Source of the DNA: Pseudomaricurvus alkylphenolicus
GTDB taxonomy: Bacteria > Pseudomonadota > Gammaproteobacteria > Pseudomonadales > Cellvibrionaceae
NCBI RefSeq assembly: GCF_011683955.1
Contig: NZ_JAAQPI010000015.1
Location: 124,001-188,000 of the forward strand
Direction of reading: 5' to 3'
Length of the DNA stretch: 64,000 nt
The position numbers and the translations under genes are program-made. Below are positions 13,939 to 23,686 of the stretch, one piece after another. Below the pieces are notes generated by a model, which ran no database searches, was not told where the DNA came from, and saw only the letters and a program-made list of their open reading frames with translations. Each line of letters begins with the position of its first letter. The first letter of the stretch is position 1.

Positions 13939-16623
13939 TCAGAACTTGGTTCCAATCTTTACGTAGATCCGACGACCGCGGGGATCTCCTGTACGAGGGT
14001 CGTAGTTTGCCGGGGTTTTTACGAAGGGAGGGTTTTCACCGGTCAGATTCACGACCCCCAGGGTAAGAGTGGATTCGGTATCGTCTTTTAGCCAGTCACC
14101 AAGATCCAGACTGTACTGGGCGTCCATGGTGGTACTGCTCTCGATGGACTGGCCATACTGATCATTGTCATAGCTACTGACATAACGAACAAATAGATTG
14201 GCACTGTGCTTATCATAGGCCCAGCCCAGCCCCAGATTCGCTCTGAGTTCCGGCGACGGGTTACCGAAGTTGGTACGGTTGCGGCTGCCGGCACCGTCGA
14301 TCTTGTTGCCGCTTTCGTCTTCGAGATCGTAGGTAAGCACGTAAGTGCTATCGAACGAGGGCGAAAAGCTGCCAATATCGGTTTCATAGTACCCGCGTAC
14401 AGACAGGTCTATACCACTGGTCTCGATAGCGTTGGCATTTACGAATGCTGTATTAACGATGGATACCGTACCAGCGGAATCTCGGACCACTCGGGGGTCG
14501 CGGAAATTCAGGTCAGGATTGGGGTTGTAGACACCGTTAGCATCGGGAGCGCCCCCGCGAATGTAGTTTTCATTGCTGACAATAGCCTGGGCATTGGTTT
14601 GCGTGAGAACATCCTCGAAGGTGAAGCTCCAGTAGTCCAGATCCACTTCCCATACATCGTTGGGCGCCCAGGACAGCCCAATATTCAGAGCGGTTGAGGT
14701 CTCTGGCGTTAGAGTGTCAGTACCCACCGTGCGGTTGCCACTGAAGGTAGTGTCATCTTTGAGTTCGACTTCGCCATCCACCAGATTGGCGTCACGATCG
14801 CGAATATTCACAAAGCTGGTTTGTATGCCCTGGGTCTGGAACACCGAGGGCGCCCTGAAGGAAGTACTGATGGAGCCTCGAAAAGAGAGGGTTTCCGTGG
14901 GCCGATAGAGTACGGACAGTTTCGGGTCGGTGGTATCGCCAACTACGCCGCCGTAGTCTTCGTAGCGTACCGCTGCGCTGACTTCTATGGTTTCGGTCAA
15001 CGGCAGCATTACCTCGGCAAATACCGCTGATACGTCCCGCTCGCCTGAAAAGTTGGGGTTACCGATCAAAAAGCCCCAGCCATCGTGTTGAGTGATGGTG
15101 TCGTATACGTAGCTCAGGGATTCTTCGCGGTACTGAAAGCCCAGTGCAAAACCCGCCTCGCCACCGGGCAGAGAGAACAGGTCATTACCAGAGACGATAA
15201 ACTCCATGACATTCATTTCGGATTCTGCATCACCCAGGTATTCACCAATAATGTAGTCCTTGAGTGCCGGATCATTGGGAGCGGTGGTGAATGACGTAGA
15301 GAACGGATTAAACCGCAGGCAGCCTTCAGCGTCTGGCACGTCCCCCTTACAATTGACGCCACCAAGACCATCAATGGCTCGCTGGTAGTTATTGACGTTC
15401 ACGTCTCGTACATTGATGACCACATCATTTTGAGCGCCCACATAGGATGCCTCCCAGAAGAGGCTCTCGGTAAATTCCCCACTGGCACCAAAGGCGAAAC
15501 GAAAGGTGTTGTGATCGTAGTGATTCAGTTCCGTCGGTGCGCCGTTACCGTAGGGTCGGCCGATAAACAGGACGTCCTCGCCGAAAGTGTTTTCGGGGTG
15601 GTCGGCAGATACAGTGGGCGCATTAAGTACGGGGAAACTGGGAGAAACTTCCCGGGTGATTTTGTTTCGGGCGTAGCCGATCTCCGACCAGACTTCCGTG
15701 GTTTCGTCCCAGTCCCAGGTGGCACGGGCAAACCCCTGGATACGTTGCTCATCCGGTACAAAGGTCACCTGGGGACCATAATCAAACCGACATGAACCGC
15801 CGATCAGGTATCCGCCGTGCTCTTCGCAGTTGGGGTCTGCAACCTTGCCAATGGAATCGCCAACGAAAGTGCCAGGGTTACCTGAACCACTCAGTGAGTC
15901 GGTAGGTACCAGCCAATCCACCTCTTCGGCGACCAGACTGCTGCGATCGAGGTAACTGGCCGCCAGCAGGAAGTGGCCGCTTTCTCCGAATGAACCACCC
16001 ACAACCCCGTCGATATTGAGATCATCCTGGCTACCGTTGTCGGTACGTTTGCGATACTCCCATTGCAGTTCCGCGCCGTCCAGGTCATCGCGGGTAATAA
16101 AGTTGGCAACACCGGCAACGGCGTCAGAGCCATAAATCGCTGAGGCGCCGTCCTTCAACACTTCCATGCGCTCCACCGCCAGGGTTGGAACCAGAGAGGC
16201 GGTATCGACAAAGCTTGAACCATCGTTGGTTTGTACAGCCGACAGCACCTGACGCTTGCCGTTCAGCAGCACCAACGTCGAAGAGACACCAAGACCCCGC
16301 AAGTTGATATTGGAGGTACCGGCGGTGAAGTTTTGTGTCAGGTTATCGGAGTTGTTTTGGGCTCCCGAGTTGGTCGGCATGATCTCAATCAGGTCACGCA
16401 GATCCTTTACGCCAGCGTCCTGTAAGCTGGACTGGTCGAAACTCGACAGTGGCGTTGACTGGTCGGATTGGCTCTTGCGCTTAATGTAAGAGCCGGTAAC
16501 CGTGATTTCTTCCAGCTGGAAATTGGTCTCCTCGGCCAAAATCTTGGTTGGCACCAGTATAGAAGTGGCCGCCACCAGGGCAGGCATGGTTAAACGGGCA
16601 AGTTCGTTGAGTCGGAATGACAT
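13939..16623 (-). CDS. TonB-dependent receptor, paralogue of the one at 6447-9038
   Basis: 894 residues with signal peptide (about 1-30), a TonB-box-like LEEITVTGSYIKR, a plug with NINLRGLGVSSTLVLLNGKR and MEVLKDGASAIYGSDAVA, and a barrel ending RRIYVKIGTKF. GAGGAG about 9 bases before the ATG supports the start. It shares long identical stretches with the first receptor, including QNNSDNLTQNFTAGTSNINL. It differs by an insertion near the DANGVYNPNPDLNFRDPRVV segment. It has its own terminator. The pair bracket the kinase cassette and probably take up related ligands, perhaps oligomers or peptides, but that is not shown by the sequence. Confidence 0.93.
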   Translation of the reverse strand: MSFRLNELARLTMPALVAATSILVPTKILAEETNFQLEEITVTGSYIKRKSQSDQSTPLSSFDQSSLQDAGVKDLRDLIEIMPTNSGAQNNSDNLTQNFTAGTSNINLRGLGVSSTLVLLNGKRQVLSAVQTNDGSSFVDTASLVPTLAVERMEVLKDGASAIYGSDAVAGVANFITRDDLDGAELQWEYRKRTDNGSQDDLNIDGVVGGSFGESGHFLLAASYLDRSSLVAEEVDWLVPTDSLSGSGNPGTFVGDSIGKVADPNCEEHGGYLIGGSCRFDYGPQVTFVPDEQRIQGFARATWDWDETTEVWSEIGYARNKITREVSPSFPVLNAPTVSADHPENTFGEDVLFIGRPYGNGAPTELNHYDHNTFRFAFGASGEFTESLFWEASYVGAQNDVVINVRDVNVNNYQRAIDGLGGVNCKGDVPDAEGCLRFNPFSTSFTTAPNDPALKDYIIGEYLGDAESEMNVMEFIVSGNDLFSLPGGEAGFALGFQYREESLSYVYDTITQHDGWGFLIGNPNFSGERDVSAVFAEVMLPLTETIEVSAAVRYEDYGGVVGDTTDPKLSVLYRPTETLSFRGSISTSFRAPSVFQTQGIQTSFVNIRDRDANLVDGEVELKDDTTFSGNRTVGTDTLTPETSTALNIGLSWAPNDVWEVDLDYWSFTFEDVLTQTNAQAIVSNENYIRGGAPDANGVYNPNPDLNFRDPRVVRDSAGTVSIVNTAFVNANAIETSGIDLSVRGYYETDIGSFSPSFDSTYVLTYDLEDESGNKIDGAGSRNRTNFGNPSPELRANLGLGWAYDKHSANLFVRYVSSYDNDQYGQSIESSTTMDAQYSLDLGDWLKDDTESTLTLGVVNLTGENPPFVKTPANYDPRTGDPRGRRIYVKIGTKF

Positions 16624-17023
16624 AAGTAAGCTCTCCTCGGTGTTATTTTGGTGTGGCGAGTCTTTTTTGCCCTTCTATGAAACCGCGAGCTTGTTGGATT
16701 TATATTTGCAAATGGCCGCAATCGAAAAAAAGTTGTCAGTTTATCGTGGATTCTGCAAATAAGTGGTTGGTAAACCCTGAAAATACGCCTGATAGAAGGA
16801 CAAATCTCTCGATTCACCGGTTTTTTTGGGCTGTGGGGGAATCTTCAGGCGGGTCTCGCGTGGAGATTCCCTCCCCTTGCCACCCTCTCAACCTCATAAA
16901 CCGACGCAAATATTTGAATTTCCCAACATTTGGCCAATAAACCCATGAGAACGCAGGTTCGCACAAATAATTAAACAACATCCGTCGAGTTAGATAGACG
17001 AACTGCGATTCAAGGGTATCTGT
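16624..17023. other. 400-bp divergent intergenic region
   Basis: This AT-rich region separates the leftward receptor gene from the rightward NRAMP-like gene and must hold both promoters. The one clear structure is an 8-bp inverted repeat GGGAATCT (16837-16844) / AGATTCCC (16864-16871) with a 19-base gap. I looked for a manganese yybP-ykoY riboswitch before the NRAMP gene and saw no matching core. No small gene is convincing. Confidence 0.4.
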
Positions 17024-18307
17024 ATGCAATCTCAACAAAAAACTGCCTGTACCACAGCACCACTTAATGGCGTCTCGCCACTGGCGCAGCTTAGCGCCCG
17101 ACTGCGCAATCTCGGTCCGGGGGTGATGGTGGCCGCCGCCATTATTGGACCAGGCACCATTACTGCTTGCACCCTGGCCGGTGCCAACTTCGGTTATGCA
17201 CTGTTGTGGGCATTGGTTTTCGCCACCTTGGCTACCATTATTCTTCAAGAGATGGCCGCCCGCCTGGGAACCATCACCCAAAAAGGGTTGGGAGAAGCCC
17301 TCGCCTACAGCCTGAGGGACTCCTTGCTTAAATGGCCCCTCTTTGCCTTGATCTCCGTCGCTCTGTTTGTGGGCAATTGCGCTTACGAAGCGGGCAATTT
17401 GACCGGGGCCGCACTTGGTATTCAGGCCTTGACCGGTGAAGACCCGCACTGGTATCGCCTCTCTATCGGCGCCATTGCGCTGGGCGCGGGATTTGTACTC
17501 TGGCGCGGCAACTATCAACAGATCGAAAAAGCACTCCTGACCCTGGTGGTAATCATGGGGCTGTCGTTTATTACGACTTTCCTGGTGGTTAAACCTGACT
17601 GGTCCGCTCTGTTTAGTGGGCTTTTGACTCCGACGATTCCCGCTGAAGGATTGTTTACGGTTGTTGCCTTAATCGGAACCACGGTTGTGCCTTACAACCT
17701 GTTCCTGCATGCCTCTGCCGTTAAAAACCGCTGGCGCGGAGAACAGGCCCTGGGTGAAGCACGCGCAGACACCTACCTCTCTCTCAGCTTTGGCGGTCTT
17801 ATTGCCATTCTGGTGGTGTCCACCGCGGCGGCCAGCTTGTTTGGCAGCGGTCTGGCCGTCAGGGGCGGAGCCGATATGGCCGTTCAACTTGAACCCCTGT
17901 TTGGCAGCTACGCCAAGTATCTGTTGGGCATTGGTTTTTTCGCGGCAGGGTTGAGCAGCGCCATCACGGCGCCACTGGCAACCGCCTACGCCATGTCAGA
18001 GGTGTTGGGTTTTGGCAAGAGTAATCAAACCGGTCGTTTCAGAACCATTAGCATGGTGGTATTGGTGTGTGGCAGCCTACTGGCAATGACCGGCATCAAG
18101 CCGCTGACAATTATACTCTCCGCTCAGTTTGCCAATGGATTGCTGTTACCTATTATCACCGGCTTTTTGTTGTTCGCCATGAACCAGAAAACTCTTTTGG
18201 GCAAGTACACCAACGGCCTGCTGGCCAACACACTTGGGGGCGTGGTGCTTTTGGTGTCTGTGGGATTAGGGGCCAGGTCTATACTCAGTGCCTTGAATAT
18301 TTTGTAG
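17024..18307 (+). CDS. Divergent NRAMP-family transporter
   Basis: 427 residues and about 11 membrane helices, clearly NRAMP-like: LGPGVMVAAAIIGPGTITAC in helix 1 and LIGTTVVPYNLFLHASAV in helix 6. Compared with metal-transporting members, DPGN is GPGT and MPHN is VPYN. So the metal-binding Asp, Asn and Met are replaced, while the second Asn remains. A different cargo is likely. It is followed after 17 bp by an NTF2-like protein gene, probably in one transcript. It is only distantly similar to the NRAMP-like protein at 143-1438, so the window has two separate lines of altered NRAMP proteins. Confidence 0.82.
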   Translation: MQSQQKTACTTAPLNGVSPLAQLSARLRNLGPGVMVAAAIIGPGTITACTLAGANFGYALLWALVFATLATIILQEMAARLGTITQKGLGEALAYSLRDSLLKWPLFALISVALFVGNCAYEAGNLTGAALGIQALTGEDPHWYRLSIGAIALGAGFVLWRGNYQQIEKALLTLVVIMGLSFITTFLVVKPDWSALFSGLLTPTIPAEGLFTVVALIGTTVVPYNLFLHASAVKNRWRGEQALGEARADTYLSLSFGGLIAILVVSTAAASLFGSGLAVRGGADMAVQLEPLFGSYAKYLLGIGFFAAGLSSAITAPLATAYAMSEVLGFGKSNQTGRFRTISMVVLVCGSLLAMTGIKPLTIILSAQFANGLLLPIITGFLLFAMNQKTLLGKYTNGLLANTLGGVVLLVSVGLGARSILSALNIL

Positions 18308-18324
18308 CTGGCGCAACCGGAAGT

Positions 18325-18900
18325 ATGCATATGATGGATTCCACAGCGCATCGTAACGCGAGCATTGTACGAACCTACATTCGTGCCAAGGATGACAACA
18401 AGCCTCACTTGGCTCGACAAATTTTCAGCGCCTCTTCTTTTGTAAGAGTAAGCTGGGACCGCTCGCTGTTGCCCTACCCTTCGGAACTGATAGGAGCGGA
18501 CGACATTACCACGTTGCTCTGCCAGGAATTCAACCAACGTTTCGAGAATATCTATACGTTCTGCCTTTCCCATCCACCGGACAACACGGGCTCCAATATT
18601 TTCCACTGCCCCTGGTTAACAACAATGACCGCCAGGAAAGGCGCCGAAGTCTATGTGGGGTGCGGTACCTACGAATGGTTGTTTACTTACAATGAGTCCG
18701 CCAAGGTCAACCAGCTGGCCATTAGCACGGACCATATGATCAGGCTGAAGCCACGACACCAGAACGAAGTCCTGGATTGGCTAGGGCAGGCACAATACCC
18801 TTGGGGAAACGTGGGAGAGCTACTGGGGACCATGCCCCGTCTTGAATCACTGATCGCCATTCAGGATTGGTTGCACGGCCAAATGGGCGGACAACAGTAA
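18325..18900 (+). CDS. NTF2/SnoaL-like small protein
   Basis: 191 residues from the ATG at 18325, which follows the NRAMP-like gene by 17 bp; ATGs at 18331 and 18334 are alternatives. The frame is open further upstream inside the transporter gene, but that part is out-of-frame shadow. The pattern of N-terminal helices (IVRTYIRAKDDNKPHLARQI), then strands with VYVGCGTYEWLFTYN and ISTDHMIRL, resembles the cone-shaped NTF2/SnoaL fold used by small-molecule-binding proteins and enzymes. No catalytic residues can be assigned. Its close linkage to the transporter suggests handling of the same compound. Confidence 0.6.
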   Translation: MHMMDSTAHRNASIVRTYIRAKDDNKPHLARQIFSASSFVRVSWDRSLLPYPSELIGADDITTLLCQEFNQRFENIYTFCLSHPPDNTGSNIFHCPWLTTMTARKGAEVYVGCGTYEWLFTYNESAKVNQLAISTDHMIRLKPRHQNEVLDWLGQAQYPWGNVGELLGTMPRLESLIAIQDWLHGQMGGQQ

Positions 18901-18907
18901 CTGATAC

Positions 18908-21802
18908 TCAGTCTCCACGCAAAGGCACCACCACAGCATCTCCACGGCTTGCGATCCCCAACTTCTCATTCAAGAACGCCAGATACTGATCCAGGGGCAT
19001 AGGCCGAGCTCCGAGATACCCCTGATAAGAATGACAATAGCGTTCGCTCAAGAACACCAACTGTTCCTCAGACTCAACCCCCTCCGCAATCACATCGACA
19101 CCGAGATGCTGCGACATGGACAGAATCGTCTCAACCACCGTCACTCCCTGAGGGTCCCCGGGCACCTGATCCACAAATGACTTGTCCACCTTAATCTTAT
19201 CCAATGGCAGCCGGCTTAAATACCCCAGTGACGAATAACCGGTACCAAAATCATCGATCGCGAAACTGATTCCCATGGCCTTCAGGTCACGGATAATATC
19301 CACCGCGTGATCGATATTCTGGACCAGAATACCCTCCGTCAGCTCAAAACACAGATGCCGGGCATCCACCTCATAGCAGTCAACAATCTCCTTCACAGTT
19401 TTTACAAAGCCATTGCTGTGAAACTGCAGCGGGCTGATATTCACCGCAAGTTGCAACGCCTGCCGCCCGCAACTATGTGCCTCCACCCGTTTTAGTTGCT
19501 GACACGCCTTTTTCAACACCCATTCACCGATTTCGACAATAATGCCATTCTCTTCGGCGGCAGGAATAAAATCTGACGGAGGAATAAAACCCTGCTTGGG
19601 GTGCCGCCAGCGAATCAGACATTCCGCCCCGACAGGTAACCCGGAAAGCACATCAAGTTGTGGCTGGAAATAGAGCTCAAACTCCTCCAACTCCAATGCC
19701 CGCCGCAGATCGTTGCGCATCAACAATCGACGATCCGCCATATGCTGCATATCTTCCGAGAAAAACCGAACCACACCGCGACCGGAATCTTTCGATTGAT
19801 ACATTGCCGTATCCGCCTGACGCAATAAATCAGCAAGATTGTCGGAGTCGGAGGGGAAGAAGCTGATACCGATGCTCACACTGATGCGCAGCGTATGCCC
19901 TTCAATACAATAGGGCCTGGCGATATCGGCTATGATGCGCTCACCCAATTGTCGGACTTGCTCTGCGGCTGCCGCCCTTGGATCCTCTTTGCAGTGCACC
20001 AGCAAGACAAATTCATCTCCGCCCAGACGAGCTAAGGTATCCTCTTTACGAGTATGCTGCGCCAAACGCTGAGCCACCTCATATAGCAATTTGTCCCCTA
20101 CCAAATGACCAAGAGAATCGTTCACATCCTTAAAATGGTCCAAGTCTACAAACAACAGAGCGCCAAGGTGGTTGTGACGCTGTGCGCTCGCAAGTGCCTG
20201 CTCAAGCCGTTCATTCAGCAAGCGACGATTGGGCAACTGTGTCAGCTCATCATAGTAGGCCAGCTGTTGAATGCGCTGCTCCGCATTCTTACGCTGGGTA
20301 ATATCTTCAAAAAAGGCGATGTACTGAGTCACCTCACCGCGCGGGTTCTTGACCGCAATAATGGTTTCAAACTCGGGGTAAATCTCGCCCCCTTTGCGAC
20401 GATTGTAAATCTCACCTTTCCAAACACCCTTGTCGCGAATATCCGACCACATTCTTGCGTAAAACGCTCTGTCGTGTTGGCCCGATTGGAACATATTGGG
20501 ATTTTTACCCAACACCTCATGGGGCTCATAGCCGGTGATATCCGTGAAGGCCTGATTGACCTTCACAATGCTACCCGTAGCGTCAGTGATCACAATCGCC
20601 TCATGAGTATTAAAAGCGGCAGCGGCCAGGCGCAGGTCTGCCTCGTTTTTCTTGCGCAAGGTAACATCCCGCAAGAACACCAATACCCGACCGGCCTGGT
20701 CACCGCTACCCTGCTCATACTTGGCAACCGCATCAATCCAGTGGACATTGGCGGCTTTATCACAAAGACGAAATTCCAGGGATCTTTCTTTGCCCGGTTT
20801 CGCCAGTATTCGACGCCACAGCGCATACAAACCCTTGCGATCTTCCGGATGACAGAGCTCCAGCCAGACCTCCGCGTATAGTTCGTCTTCGGTGTAGCCA
20901 CTGATATCGGTAAGCACCCCGTTCATTTCCTGAATGCGACCTTCCGGATCGATCACCAACATACCCACCACACCGCTTTCCAGATAGGCCTGCAGGCGTT
21001 CGTGGCGACGATTGATATCCTGTTTAAAATTATTGGCAGATGCGGCGAATTGATTGACGGCCCCGGCAAGCTTGACGATTTCACGCCCTCCGGTTTCGGG
21101 CAAACGTTTATCGTATTCCCCCGCTGCCATACGGTCTGCCCATTTGGCCAGCAACGTCAGCGGACGTGTTATGGTTCTTCGCACATAGAACAGGAGCGCC
21201 AACAGCGCCAAAGAACCAACCCCCAAGACCAACACCAGCTGCATCTGCAGCTCCTTGCGCATTTCGTCTGAAAAACGGGTGAGATCATAAAGCACGAAGG
21301 TCACACCCACAGAGCCCGCATTGGAACCTGAGCGGTGAGGAGGAATGGCTTGCGGAAAGTAGGCACCGATACGCAGATTATTTCCGTCGATGTGAGTTAT
21401 CAGTCGGTTTTCCTGAATTGCTGCGTTTGCGCTGCGAGAGTCAAACTGTGGAGGTAAAGCCGGTATGATACGATTGCGCACCAGACGCTGATCGCTGGCC
21501 TGAACACTCATATCGTCATCCACCACCACAGCCCGCAGAATCTCATCAACCTTGGAAAATGCCGCCAGATGATGCTCTGCCGCATCCCACCCATAGAGCG
21601 CCAGCACTTCGTCCACCTGGGGTTGCAACACATGCATATCCCGTTCAATCAGGTGCAGAGTTCGCTTTAGCATCATTTTGTGATTGCGGTAGTCGGTACC
21701 GAGCATCACCACCGTGTAAGTGGCGAGAGAAAGGAGAACTGTGACCAATAAAAGAGAAGTGGTTAAGGAAAGATGGCGAAATTTGGTAAAGCTAAAACGC
21801 AT
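18908..21802 (-). CDS. Membrane PAS-GGDEF-EAL protein, c-di-GMP turnover
   Basis: 964 residues. Membrane helices at about 12-32 and 187-207 flank a periplasmic sensor. A HAMP region (TITRPLTLLAKWADRMAAGE) leads to two PAS domains (ISGYTEDELY and ITGYEPHEVLGKNPNMFQSG). The cyclase domain has an intact LARLGGDEFVLL. The phosphodiesterase domain has GAECLIRWRHP, an ECL variant of the EAL signature, plus ELTEGILV, DDFGTGYSSL and EGVES, all consistent with activity. It could both make and degrade c-di-GMP depending on PAS signals. It converges with the NTF2-like gene, 7 bp apart, and appears to be a single-gene unit. Confidence 0.93.
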   Translation of the reverse strand: MRFSFTKFRHLSLTTSLLLVTVLLSLATYTVVMLGTDYRNHKMMLKRTLHLIERDMHVLQPQVDEVLALYGWDAAEHHLAAFSKVDEILRAVVVDDDMSVQASDQRLVRNRIIPALPPQFDSRSANAAIQENRLITHIDGNNLRIGAYFPQAIPPHRSGSNAGSVGVTFVLYDLTRFSDEMRKELQMQLVLVLGVGSLALLALLFYVRRTITRPLTLLAKWADRMAAGEYDKRLPETGGREIVKLAGAVNQFAASANNFKQDINRRHERLQAYLESGVVGMLVIDPEGRIQEMNGVLTDISGYTEDELYAEVWLELCHPEDRKGLYALWRRILAKPGKERSLEFRLCDKAANVHWIDAVAKYEQGSGDQAGRVLVFLRDVTLRKKNEADLRLAAAAFNTHEAIVITDATGSIVKVNQAFTDITGYEPHEVLGKNPNMFQSGQHDRAFYARMWSDIRDKGVWKGEIYNRRKGGEIYPEFETIIAVKNPRGEVTQYIAFFEDITQRKNAEQRIQQLAYYDELTQLPNRRLLNERLEQALASAQRHNHLGALLFVDLDHFKDVNDSLGHLVGDKLLYEVAQRLAQHTRKEDTLARLGGDEFVLLVHCKEDPRAAAAEQVRQLGERIIADIARPYCIEGHTLRISVSIGISFFPSDSDNLADLLRQADTAMYQSKDSGRGVVRFFSEDMQHMADRRLLMRNDLRRALELEEFELYFQPQLDVLSGLPVGAECLIRWRHPKQGFIPPSDFIPAAEENGIIVEIGEWVLKKACQQLKRVEAHSCGRQALQLAVNISPLQFHSNGFVKTVKEIVDCYEVDARHLCFELTEGILVQNIDHAVDIIRDLKAMGISFAIDDFGTGYSSLGYLSRLPLDKIKVDKSFVDQVPGDPQGVTVVETILSMSQHLGVDVIAEGVESEEQLVFLSERYCHSYQGYLGARPMPLDQYLAFLNEKLGIASRGDAVVVPLRGD

Positions 21803-21930
21803 GTGGTGGTACCGACCTGATCAATCACATTCAGTACCCGGAAAGTTTATTGTCCTTGTGAGTTTTGCGGGCATATAACTTTTTGCATATTACCTATGCC
21901 TACAAAGAGGTACTTTGACATGGATCAAGA

Positions 21931-23451
21931 TCAGAGACTGATACCGAGCAACGCCTTGCGAATAAGCTCGTCCAAGACGACGCGGGTTACGGGTTTACCA
22001 TAATGTCCGTCCATGCCACAGCGTAAGGATTCGCTGTGAACCTCTTTTTCGATATTGGCCGTAATGGCTACAATGGGGATTCGATCCCAACCCAATTCCT
22101 TTTCGTGCTTGCGAATCATGCGCGTGGCTTCGTGTCCTGATATGCCCGGCATTTGAATGTCCATCAGGATCAGATCGTACTTGGTATCGCCGCGGATGTA
22201 TTCGCCCAACGCCTCCACGCCATTTTCCACCACCATGGAATGGAATCCGAGTTTTTGTATTAAACGATCAACTATCATCTGTTGGGTGGGATTGTCCTCC
22301 GCCACCAGTATGAAATACTCGGTCTCGTCTTTAGGCAGGTCGAGCCCCCCTGCATGTTCGGATCTTTGATAGCTGGATTTCTCGTAGGGCAACTCAAAGG
22401 TGAAAGACGCTCCCTCTCCCGGTGCGGAATCCACGTAAATGTGCGCATGTTCGTTGCCACTCATTATGATCACGCACTCCAATGCCGACGCCAACCCCAG
22501 GCCGATGCCGCGTTTGGTGCGAGTATCGCACATATCGCCGAGTATGAACGGCCTGAAGATAATGTGCTGATCACTCTCGGAAATGCCACAGCCATTGTCA
22601 CTCACCCGAAACCGCAGCAAGCGATCTTCCACAATGTCACAGTTGACATTCACCTCACCACCATCCGGGGTGAATTTGAGGGCGTTCTCGATTAATTGCA
22701 GCAGAGCTTGTTCCAGCAACAGCGGGTACCCCCGCACCGGCGCCGATTCGCTGCCGAAGGAACACTCCAAGTGGAACTTCAAACGGCGGTGGCCCTCCAG
22801 AATACTGCGGTTGGCCTTTGAGGAAATGGAAAACATTGTCTCTGCCAGATCAAAGTTCTCTCGATTGTAAGACTGGGATTCCGTGCTGCTCAGGCTGAAG
22901 TAATTAACAATGTCGGAGAGATGGGTTTTGAGCTTGGAACAGGATTCGGTGTGCAGGCTGAGAATCTCGCGGCTGCTGTCGTCCAGCAGTGCTTCGCTGA
23001 GTTGCTCGTTGAGCCCCTGCATGGAGTTAATCGGAGTCAGCAACTCGTGAGTGATGTTGCGGGTAATCTTGCGTTCAAGATCACTGACCTTAGGGCTTCG
23101 GGGACGGTGAGACAGCTCAAACGGAAACGGCACCTTGTTGTATTTTATCACGTAGAAGTCGCTGGCCTGGACCGGCTCCATAGACTCGATGTAGAGATCA
23201 CCAAAGTCGCGGTCAATATGCTCGGCCGACTGAGAGTAGACCCGCTGGCCCGCGTCCAGGATCAGGGAGGCGATCTCTTTGGCCGATACCAGCAGGTAAT
23301 CTTCGATGCCCTCCTCGGCTCTGAGCATGGAAGACATACACAACAAATCGGCCTGACGGCTGGTAGTATCCAGTTCCCAAAGACTGGTGAGTTCGTGGGC
23401 CTTCTCCATGGCCAGCATGATGCCGGTTAGCACATCGTCCAGATCACTCAT
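21931..23451 (-). CDS. Soluble hybrid histidine kinase with C-terminal receiver
   Basis: 506 residues without membrane segments. About 125 N-terminal residues are of unknown type. A HisKA-like region follows with NITHELLTPINSM. The ATPase domain has LLQLIENALKFTPDGG, DNGCGI and GIGLGLA, and the C-terminal receiver has YDLILMDIQMPG and HYGKPVT. The N terminus probably senses a cytosolic signal or a partner protein. There is no separate response regulator gene next to it, so its output target lies elsewhere or works through the fused receiver. It stands alone between the GGDEF/EAL gene and the IclR region. Confidence 0.88.
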   Translation of the reverse strand: MSDLDDVLTGIMLAMEKAHELTSLWELDTTSRQADLLCMSSMLRAEEGIEDYLLVSAKEIASLILDAGQRVYSQSAEHIDRDFGDLYIESMEPVQASDFYVIKYNKVPFPFELSHRPRSPKVSDLERKITRNITHELLTPINSMQGLNEQLSEALLDDSSREILSLHTESCSKLKTHLSDIVNYFSLSSTESQSYNRENFDLAETMFSISSKANRSILEGHRRLKFHLECSFGSESAPVRGYPLLLEQALLQLIENALKFTPDGGEVNVNCDIVEDRLLRFRVSDNGCGISESDQHIIFRPFILGDMCDTRTKRGIGLGLASALECVIIMSGNEHAHIYVDSAPGEGASFTFELPYEKSSYQRSEHAGGLDLPKDETEYFILVAEDNPTQQMIVDRLIQKLGFHSMVVENGVEALGEYIRGDTKYDLILMDIQMPGISGHEATRMIRKHEKELGWDRIPIVAITANIEKEVHSESLRCGMDGHYGKPVTRVVLDELIRKALLGISL

Positions 23452-23686
23452 GGCTTTCCCCTTTTGCGCAAAAAAAGGTGGAGCTGCAATTACAAATATA
23501 GATGCTATTCCATGAGGTTCTTAGAACAGAACGCGCTATCCAGAGGACTGTGAGCTACACTGTTCGTCTTACCGCATTGTTCACCCTTCTTTAGAGGCAT
23601 CGAGCGATAATCTCGGCAGACCAGGCAACAAACTCCGGCCAAATCCTGTATGATCAGCGCCAATTAGCCGGCAACTGACAACTTCT

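Noticed and set aside
13824-13955. Extended N terminus of the small TPR-like protein
   Set aside because: It runs through a rho-independent terminator and the end of the receptor gene.
16624-17023. Possible manganese riboswitch upstream of the NRAMP gene
   Set aside because: No yybP-ykoY core was seen, and the encoded protein lacks metal-site residues.
18067-18324. Extended N terminus of the NTF2-like protein inside the NRAMP gene
   Set aside because: The first 86 codons overlap the transporter out of frame; the ATG at 18325 directly after the transporter is more sensible.
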